This document shows positions 15,015 to 20,591 of a stretch of DNA of 20,591 nucleotides, piece after piece. Each line of letters starts with the position of its first letter. The first letter of the stretch is position 1. The stretch is taken from contig JAZNVL010000045.1 of the NCBI GenBank assembly GCA_045592785.1, forward strand, positions 1-20,591. Reading direction: 5' to 3'. The notes below the pieces were generated by a model, which saw only the letters and a list, made by a program, of their open reading frames with translations, searched no databases and was not told where the DNA came from. Made by a program: the position numbers and the translations under genes. The stretch is from RGIG8244 sp045592785. GTDB lineage: Bacteria; Verrucomicrobiota; Lentisphaeria; Victivallales; UBA1829.

Positions 15015-16201
15015 TCCCCTTTGTCGATCATCAGACCGCGTCTCTGGAATACAGGGATATCCAAGTCTTCATCTTTGTACTTGATCACCGGGACTTTATC
15101 GAAAACGCCCCGGGAGAGACTGGTAAGCCCCAGTTCGCCCTGGAAAAGTGGCAGGGAGTTATCGTCTGCTGCGACCGGTTTGGAATCCTTTACCGCGTTC
15201 CGTCTCTGCCGTTTGTTTTCCGCCTTCGGATCGTCATCGTCATATTTGATTGCAATGGCGGTGATCTGGAAAAGATCCGGATCTTTTTCATCGGTATTGA
15301 CTCCGAGGATCGTTTCCACGCCTTCCGGGATCAACGCCGCACACTGTTCCATAGCGCGTTTCATTTCCGCCAGAGTCAAACGGCTCCCACCGGAAAGGAT
15401 CATGATAACGGCATCCGCATTTTTCAGTTGTTCATGTCCGCCCAGGAACGGCGCATCCAACATGCGCTGTATAGCGATCACGGTCCGGTCATCGCCATCG
15501 GATTCTGCAGCACGTCCGATCCCGATCCCGCATTGTGTCTTGTGGCGGTTGAGGGCATTGAGAAATACTGCGTAATCGGCACCGGTATAGTCTTTGCACC
15601 GGAGAAGTCCGGCGATCCCCATGACAGTGGATGCCATTTCTGCATTTGCCAGGCTCATGGCTTCGGCGGCGGAGGCATCCGGAGAAAGCCGGCTGTATAA
15701 CAGATCATTGGGTACGGGCATGACCACATTGGGCTGACAGATCAAATCAGAAAGACAGGATTCCGCATTTTTCCGCCGGGCAAAGTTTTCCGTGGAGAAG
15801 GGAAGGGTGGGCAGAAAGATAGAAGGTGTCCCCATGGCACGGATCACGCTGGCAATCGTACGGAGTCCGCCGGTTGCAGTTCCACCGCCGAGCCCGGCAG
15901 TTACGATGATCAGATCGTAGCCGTGCAGCAGTTCAATGATCTTCTGTCGTTCCCGGACGAGTGCGCGTTCCCCGCGGATAATATCGCCGCCGCACCCGGT
16001 TCCGGTACGCAGGTTCCAGTCGGATGATGCGGCAAGGATGGCATCAGCAGGATGATTTTCCAAAACAGAGGAATCGGTATCGATGACTGCGGTGGAGATT
16101 CCGGTTTCCGGATAAAGCAGTTTGAGTGTACGGATAATATGACTGCCGGCACTTCCAACACCGAGTGCAAGAACTTTGGATGAATGTGTCATATCGTTCA
16201 T
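15011..16201 (-). CDS. ftsZ: Cell division GTPase FtsZ, divergent
   Basis: A 396-residue tubulin homologue forming the division ring. Motifs in order: T1 GVGSAGS (14-20; usually GVGGGG), T3 DTD (41-43), T4 GGGTATG (105-111; usually GGGTGTG), T5 LPF (133-135), Glu138 and Arg142 as in E. coli numbering, T6 PN (164-165), and a T7 loop reading DYTGAD (204-209) in place of NxDFAD. A charged linker of about 55 residues follows. The C-terminal peptide DLDIPVFQRR (379-388), the docking site for FtsA and other partners, is fully conserved, which settles identity. The start codon at 16201 overlaps the ftsA stop (ATGA); a second ATG lies three codons in. Divergence at the nucleotide pocket and T7 suggests altered GTPase behaviour. 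Confidence 0.92.
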   Translation of the reverse strand: MNDMTHSSKVLALGVGSAGSHIIRTLKLLYPETGISTAVIDTDSSVLENHPADAILAASSDWNLRTGTGCGGDIIRGERALVRERQKIIELLHGYDLIIVTAGLGGGTATGGLRTIASVIRAMGTPSIFLPTLPFSTENFARRKNAESCLSDLICQPNVVMPVPNDLLYSRLSPDASAAEAMSLANAEMASTVMGIAGLLRCKDYTGADYAVFLNALNRHKTQCGIGIGRAAESDGDDRTVIAIQRMLDAPFLGGHEQLKNADAVIMILSGGSRLTLAEMKRAMEQCAALIPEGVETILGVNTDEKDPDLFQITAIAIKYDDDDPKAENKRQRRNAVKDSKPVAADDNSLPLFQGELGLTSLSRGVFDKVPVIKYKDEDLDIPVFQRRGLMIDKGE

Positions 16202-17469
16202 ATCTTGATCGCTCCTCTGGTCCGCCGGATTTTGTTTACCACGTCATCAAACATATCGGCAATGGTATCACCGAACTTGCCGGGTGTACCATCATCTGCA
16301 CCCAGGTTGATTGCGTATTTCATCATCCCGATCAGCCCGGCATAACAGCAGGGGGCATACGGGAACATATCGTTTGCACCGCTGACACCGGATGGTTCCC
16401 CGATGCGCGTGTGAAGCCCCATGACGTCCTGCAGGACATTGCAGGATGCGTCGATCATGGCACCGCCGCCAGTGAGTACGCATCCGGTTCCGACATGATG
16501 AAGCAACTGTTTTGCTTCCACCTGATCGCGGATGAGCGAGAAGATCTCCCGCATCCGGAGCATGATGATCTTTTCGAAGGAGTCCAGAGGGATCCGCCGT
16601 TTTTTTGTGGTGGGGGAACTGGTGTATTCCAGATAATTGGAGCCTTCATCCCGCATTTTGCGCAACCGGGATTCCCGGATAAATGTCTGGGCGTAATCAT
16701 AAGGGATTTCCAAACCGACGGCAAGATCGTTTGCAATATTATCTCTTCCGGCGGGGATCGCGCCACTGAGCAGAACACCATCCATGGCGATCACGGCATA
16801 AGTGGTGATCCCTGCGCCCATATCGATCAGGATCGCTCCCTGATTCCGTTCGTCTTCGGTCAGAGCACTGTATACGGGCATGATCCCTGCCGGGACCGCT
16901 TCACCGCCCTGTTCAAAACCCAGTTCACGAAGCATGGCATTGATGCGATCGACCCGTTTGCGTTCCGTATAGACCAGGTGCATGAACGCATCCAGACGCT
17001 CTGCCAGTTGTCCGCGGGGATCCCGGCAGGTGGAGGTGCTGTCGATCACGAAATAGGAATCATACACGCCGATACGGACCCGGTCTGCGGGTTCCGGGAT
17101 GTTCCGTGCCTGATCTACGGCACGGTCGATATGTTCGGCTGTGATCTTTTTCCCTGCATCGCCCATGAGGACGGTCCCGGATCCCTGTGTGGTGAATGTG
17201 GGATACCCGTTGATGGAGAAAAAGATATCACCCTTGTCACCGCCAAGCATCCGTCTGTTTTTGTCGGCATCATTGAGTGTTTGCTTGAGGATTTTGAGAC
17301 AGTTATTGTAGTCGATGATCATTCCTTTGCTGATACAGCCGCCGCTGCTTTTCTGCGCAAATGAAAGAATCTTCGGGGCACCGTTCTCATCTTGTGTCCC
17401 GTACAGAACACAGATCTTATCGGTCCCGAACTCAATCAATGTGTAATGTTGCTTCCCGTGGCGTGCCAT
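16198..17469 (-). CDS. ftsA: Cell division protein FtsA
   Basis: A 423-residue actin-like ATPase that tethers FtsZ to the membrane. The phosphate-1 motif is IEFGTDK (12-18), with Glu where most family members have Asp. The 1C domain occupies roughly 45-190. Phosphate-2 is LIDMGAGITT (214-223, Asp216), and the adenosine motif is VLTGGGAMI (331-339). The C-terminal stretch 402-423 (DMFDDVVNKIRRTRGAIKI) can form the amphipathic membrane-targeting helix. PilM is related but would normally sit with type IV pilus genes, whereas here ftsZ follows directly with a 4-base overlap. The ATG at 17469 is preceded by AAGGAG, which overlaps the argS stop codon; the gap to argS is only 10 bases. Confidence 0.9.
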   Translation of the reverse strand: MARHGKQHYTLIEFGTDKICVLYGTQDENGAPKILSFAQKSSGGCISKGMIIDYNNCLKILKQTLNDADKNRRMLGGDKGDIFFSINGYPTFTTQGSGTVLMGDAGKKITAEHIDRAVDQARNIPEPADRVRIGVYDSYFVIDSTSTCRDPRGQLAERLDAFMHLVYTERKRVDRINAMLRELGFEQGGEAVPAGIMPVYSALTEDERNQGAILIDMGAGITTYAVIAMDGVLLSGAIPAGRDNIANDLAVGLEIPYDYAQTFIRESRLRKMRDEGSNYLEYTSSPTTKKRRIPLDSFEKIIMLRMREIFSLIRDQVEAKQLLHHVGTGCVLTGGGAMIDASCNVLQDVMGLHTRIGEPSGVSGANDMFPYAPCCYAGLIGMMKYAINLGADDGTPGKFGDTIADMFDDVVNKIRRTRGAIKI

Positions 17470-17479
17470 AGACCGCTCC

Positions 17480-19276
17480 TTACATTGCAGAAGGAATACC
17501 GATGGTCAGTGTCTTCAAACCGTCCGCGAGAATGTCCCGGACCGCACAGCAGAGAGCCAGACGCGCTTCCCGCACGTCGTCGGAATCTGCGTTCAGGACC
17601 GGGTTTTCCCGATAGAACCGGTTGAATGCTTTCGCCATATCCAGAAGATAGGCGACCAGTACGGAACAATCGAATTTTTCGGATGCAGTCCGGATGATGG
17701 ACTGATAGCGCAATGCCGTCACAGCCACTTCCCGTTCCGCAGGACTGCTCAAAAGAGCCCAGTTCACGTTTGACTTGTCAAGGACAATGCCCCGTTCTGC
17801 CGCTTTCCGTTCGATGGAGTTGATCCGGGCGCAGACGTATTGAACGTAGGGACCGGTATCGCCTTCGAATTTGAGGGAGGCGTTGGGGTCGAACAGGATG
17901 GTGGTCTTCGGGTTGAATTTCAGGAGCATGAATTTCAAAGCACCCATCCCGATGGTTTCCGCACGTTCTTCCAGATCGGCGGGAGCTTCTTCGCCTTCGC
18001 CCAGACGTTCCAGTGTGGCATTTTTCGCAAGAGAGTGCATTTCGTCAAAGAGATCATCGGCATCCACCACGGTCCCCTCACGGCTTTTCATTCTGCCGGA
18101 GGGCAGATTGACCATACCGTAAGAGAGATGATAGAGTTTATCCGCCCATTCGCAACCCATGCGTTTGAGAATGTCGAAGAGCATACGGAAATGCAGGTTC
18201 TGTTCGTCGCCCACGACCCAGATCATGGAATCGGGGTTATGTTCTTCATGCTTGAGAAGTGTGGTCCCGATATCCTGCGTGATGTAAACACTGGTCCCGT
18301 CTTTCCGGAGCAATACTTTCTGTCCCATCTTGCCCAGATCGGCAATGACGGCGCCGTCTTCCCGTTTTTCGAAGACGCCTTTTTCCAGATTCTCCATGAC
18401 GGTGCTTTTCCCGAGAAGGTAGGTATCGCTTTCCAGATAGGTCTTATCGAAATGCACGCCCATGCGTTCGTAAGTCTGATCGAACCCTGCATAGACCCAT
18501 TCGTTCATGGTCTTCCAGAGTTCCACGGTTTCCGGGTCGCCGGCTTCCCATTTTCGGAGCATTTCCTGTGCTTCTCTGCCGATTTCTGTTTCCAGGAAAA
18601 GTTCATCGTTATCCTTTTCCGCCAGTTCCGGACACGCTTCCTTCAACGCTTTGAGTTCGTCACTCAAAAGCTGGTTGAACTTGACATAGAAGTTTCCGAC
18701 GTAATGGTCGCCCTTGATCCCTGCCTGTTCCGGAAGAATCCCGTTCCCGCAACGTTTGTATGCCAGCATGGATTTGCAAATGTGGATCCCGCGGTTGTTG
18801 ATCAGGTTAACCGGGATCACTTTGTGTCCGGCACGGGAGAGCAGGGAAACCGTTGCCATCCCGAGGGTGTTGTTGCGGACATGTCCCAGGTGTTGGGGCT
18901 TGTTTGTATTGGGTGCGGAGTATTCGATGAGGATGCTCCGGCGTTTTTCGGGGGCAACGGTGGCATCCGCGAGGAGAGCGGGGATATCCGCCACGGAACT
19001 CTTGTGCAGAGCTTCCGGTGTCAGTGTGATATTGACGAATGCTTTGACACATTCCACGTTTTCCACGTCAGGGTGCTGACGGAGGATTTCCGCAGCTTCC
19101 TGTGCCAGTACCGGGGGCGCGACTTTGAAGACGGAGGCGAACCGGAAACAGTTGACCGTAATGTCCGCATTCTGTCCGGCGGGACATGCTTCCCATGAGA
19201 CCTGGAATCCGGGTGCGATGTTGTTATGAGCGGCGTTGAGAGCATCGCCGAGGGCGGAAAGACAATTCAATTTCAT
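17480..19276 (-). CDS. argS: Arginyl-tRNA synthetase
   Basis: This class I synthetase charges tRNA-Arg with arginine in the cytoplasm. It has 598 residues, the usual length. An N-terminal additional domain (about 1-110) is followed by YSAPNTNKPQHLGHVRNN containing the HIGH-type signature HLGH (129-132). The KMSKS equivalent is the ArgRS-style MKSREG around residue 395. A C-terminal DALR-type anticodon-binding domain follows, with FNRFYRENPVL and a GIPSAM end (commonly P-E-R-M). The ATG at 19276 has AAGG 8 bases upstream. It lies 15 bases after manA and 10 before ftsA in the same transcription unit, an unusual partner for division genes but consistent with a housekeeping operon. Confidence 0.97.
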   Translation of the reverse strand: MKLNCLSALGDALNAAHNNIAPGFQVSWEACPAGQNADITVNCFRFASVFKVAPPVLAQEAAEILRQHPDVENVECVKAFVNITLTPEALHKSSVADIPALLADATVAPEKRRSILIEYSAPNTNKPQHLGHVRNNTLGMATVSLLSRAGHKVIPVNLINNRGIHICKSMLAYKRCGNGILPEQAGIKGDHYVGNFYVKFNQLLSDELKALKEACPELAEKDNDELFLETEIGREAQEMLRKWEAGDPETVELWKTMNEWVYAGFDQTYERMGVHFDKTYLESDTYLLGKSTVMENLEKGVFEKREDGAVIADLGKMGQKVLLRKDGTSVYITQDIGTTLLKHEEHNPDSMIWVVGDEQNLHFRMLFDILKRMGCEWADKLYHLSYGMVNLPSGRMKSREGTVVDADDLFDEMHSLAKNATLERLGEGEEAPADLEERAETIGMGALKFMLLKFNPKTTILFDPNASLKFEGDTGPYVQYVCARINSIERKAAERGIVLDKSNVNWALLSSPAEREVAVTALRYQSIIRTASEKFDCSVLVAYLLDMAKAFNRFYRENPVLNADSDDVREARLALCCAVRDILADGLKTLTIGIPSAM

Positions 19277-19291
19277 ATTACAAACCTTGCG

Positions 19292-20299
19292 TTAGAGTGT
19301 TGTGCGGATAACAGATGTGGTGATCCCTGCTTTGACTTTCACCACATATTCGCCGAAACATGCGGGGATGAGTACGGATCTGCCCGGTTGGACTTCGGTC
19401 ATGTATTTTTCGTTCCCCACCTGAATGGTTTCATTCACCGGAGTGAGGATATGGAAACTGGAGGTGGAATGGGTATTGTTCCGCCAGTCTTCTACCAGTT
19501 TGAGATCATCACAATGGAAGAACGGACAACGGTTCACAATGGGATATTTCCGGTTGTGGATGGTCGTTCCGCTGATCCCGGAGATCCGGGAAACGGTCCG
19601 GTCCGTGAAGTCCATACAGGCAAGCGCCTTCTGCAAATGAAGTTCTCTGGGCTTGCCGTCGGGTCCCAAACGGTTCCAGTCATAAACCCGGTAGGTGGTA
19701 TCGGAGTTCTGCTGGATCTCCAACAGAAGATTGCCCGCACCGATCATGTGGACGCGTCCGGCGGCGATGAAGTAGGCATCCCCGGGAACGGAATCGAAGC
19801 TCTGGATATCGTTTTCCACGTCAGATGTATTCAGGTGATTGAGGAAGGACTGACGGGTGGTGGATCCTTTCAGTCCCACATAGATCTTGGCGTTCTTTTC
19901 TGCACCGAGAACATACCACATTTCTGTTTTCGGTTCACAATGATCTTCCTGCTGTGCACAGAAATTTTCATCCGGGTGTACCTGCAGGGAAAGATTCTTT
20001 TCCGAGTCAATGATCTTGACCAGAAGCGGGAAACGTCCGCCTTCAAAATTGCTCCCGACAAAATCACAGCCGAACCATTCGATCAGCTGACGGATGGTCA
20101 CACCGGCAAGCGGACCGTTTTCCACCTTGCTTTCTGCATCGGGACGGTCTGCGATATCCCAGGCTTCTCCGATGGGACCCGCATCGGGATCCAGCGGACG
20201 GTTCAATACGGTACGCAATCTTTTTCCGCCCCAGAGGACAGACTTGTAGAATGGTTGAAAGAGAAACGGATAGAGTTCATCTTTTTCGGGCGTGTTCAT
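19292..20299 (-). CDS. manA: Mannose-6-phosphate isomerase, class I
   Basis: This zinc enzyme interconverts mannose 6-phosphate and fructose 6-phosphate, feeding GDP-mannose and surface glycan synthesis or mannose use. It is a cupin-fold protein of 335 residues, the short bacterial form. Likely Zn ligands are Gln106 and His108 in QVHPD, Glu126 in KTEMWYV, and His184 in GRVHMIGAGN. TYRVYDWNR (202-210) carries the probable catalytic Arg204, and GEAWD (45-49) is also typical. I place the start at the ATG at 20299. A TTG two codons upstream (20305) is also possible, since GGAAGG serves either with 11 or 5 bases of spacing. It is the first gene of the long minus-strand unit, behind a good promoter. 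Confidence 0.93.
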   Translation of the reverse strand: MNTPEKDELYPFLFQPFYKSVLWGGKRLRTVLNRPLDPDAGPIGEAWDIADRPDAESKVENGPLAGVTIRQLIEWFGCDFVGSNFEGGRFPLLVKIIDSEKNLSLQVHPDENFCAQQEDHCEPKTEMWYVLGAEKNAKIYVGLKGSTTRQSFLNHLNTSDVENDIQSFDSVPGDAYFIAAGRVHMIGAGNLLLEIQQNSDTTYRVYDWNRLGPDGKPRELHLQKALACMDFTDRTVSRISGISGTTIHNRKYPIVNRCPFFHCDDLKLVEDWRNNTHSTSSFHILTPVNETIQVGNEKYMTEVQPGRSVLIPACFGEYVVKVKAGITTSVIRTTL

Positions 20300-20343
20300 A
20301 CTCAAAATTTCCTTCCGGTGTTAATATTCATCATTTCAGTGGT

Positions 20344-20372
20344 AATGTAACCGCTGAATGAAGATTTTTCAA
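20344..20372 (-). promoter_or_regulatory. Sigma70-type promoter of the manA-argS-ftsAZ unit
   Basis: On the minus strand, TTGAAA (20367-20372) and TACATT (20344-20349) are separated by exactly 17 bases, close to the TTGACA/TATAAT consensus. Transcription would start near 20337 and give a leader of about 38 bases before the manA ATG. It is the best-spaced promoter seen in the window. No separate promoter was searched out inside argS for ftsA. Confidence 0.55.
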
Positions 20373-20499
20373 GGCATTTTCTATACTATTTTATATAAAA
20401 CTTGGATTTTTTTTATCATTGTGCTTGTAATATAACTTTTTCCGTGATATGTTACGCCATCACGCAACCCTACGGTAATGTCAAAGGAAATATGAAAAA
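20373..20499. other. AT-rich intergenic DNA at the right edge
   Basis: Between the manA promoter and the right-edge open frame, the sequence is AT-rich with no recognised gene. A nine-codon ATG frame at 20449-20478 (encoding MLRHHATLR) has no ribosome site and is not called. Any promoter for a rightward gene would lie here, but none is clear. Confidence 0.5.
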
Positions 20500-20591
20500 T
20501 TGAAAACTAAAGAGTGCGAACGGGAAGTACATCCGAACCCGTCCGCAGTCAAGCCGAAAATCGGCATAATCGGTCGCATTAATGCTCCCTT
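20500..20591 (+). CDS. Possible 5' end of a gene running off the window
   Basis: From TTG at 20500 the frame stays open to the window end (30 codons), beginning LKTKECEREVHPNPSAVKP and continuing with KIGIIGRINAP. AAAGGAAA (20483-20490) could be its ribosome site, though spacing is long at about 11 bases, and no ATG is available in this frame. The segment is richer in G+C than the DNA just upstream, and the other two plus frames close. Thirty open codons are not rare by chance, so this is weak. The same stretch can fold ACGGG/CCCGT and GCCGA/TCGGC hairpins, so a structured RNA is an alternative. The product is not recognised. Confidence 0.25.
   Translation, partial: MKTKECEREVHPNPSAVKPKIGIIGRINAP

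Noticed and set aside
16165..17364. 399-codon plus-strand frame opposite ftsA
   Set aside because: Antisense to a gene with all the actin-fold motifs. No homology recognised.
16198..17469. PilM (type IV pilus) as the identity of the actin-like ATPase
   Set aside because: No pilus genes are nearby, ftsZ overlaps it directly, and a C-terminal amphipathic helix is present, all of which favour FtsA.
17840..19198. 452-codon plus-strand frame opposite argS
   Set aside because: Antisense shadow of a full-length arginyl-tRNA synthetase.
20519..20591. Possible 5S rRNA fragment at the right edge
   Set aside because: Helix III/loop C-like spacing is present, but the upstream sequence that should form helices I and II is AT-rich and cannot pair. 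The resemblance is probably chance.

Overview
This window looks like chromosome of a Gram-negative bacterium of the Planctomycetes-Verrucomicrobia-Chlamydiae group, most likely Lentisphaerae (Victivallales-like). That placement is inference. It rests on three things: a giant AIDA-repeat protein of a kind I associate with that group, a divergent FtsZ that keeps the standard C-terminal peptide and sits next to FtsA away from the usual division cluster, and two lipopolysaccharide-kinase-like genes that imply an LPS-type envelope. No insertion sequences, CRISPR arrays, tRNAs or rRNAs were recognised.

Layout, left to right. At 1-164 there is an AT-rich control region with perfect inverted repeats, followed by gdhA (NADP-type glutamate dehydrogenase, +). 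gdhA converges on a two-gene minus-strand unit, mnmE followed by a PflX-type radical SAM gene, and a bidirectional terminator lies between them. A divergent intergenic region (3865-4018) leads to a cytoplasmic TPR protein (+), which is closed by two strong hairpins (5446-5522). A short regulatory-looking stretch (11-bp tandem repeat plus an inverted repeat) precedes a 2013-residue repeat protein (+, 5628-11669). That protein has three blocks of AIDA strand-loop-strand repeats, each followed by the same linker module, then six Ig-like repeats of about 81 residues, then about four FN3-like domains. It has neither a signal peptide nor a recognisable autotransporter barrel. A small EI24/CysZ-like membrane protein follows (+).

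The right-hand 8 kb is one compact minus-strand unit read right to left: manA, argS, ftsA, ftsZ, a glutaminyl-cyclase-like M28 lipoprotein, and two LPS-kinase-like genes. The spacings are +15, +10 and then four successive 4-base ATGA overlaps, so the last five genes should be translationally coupled. A good sigma70-type promoter lies in front of manA. The last gene of this unit overlaps the convergent EI24 gene by 13 bases.

The most interesting parts are (i) coupling of ftsA-ftsZ to envelope genes (Gln-cyclase-like lipoprotein, two LPS-type kinases), (ii) the degenerate nucleotide and T7 motifs of this FtsZ beside an intact FtsA-binding tail, and (iii) the giant AIDA/Ig/FN3 protein with no visible export signal.
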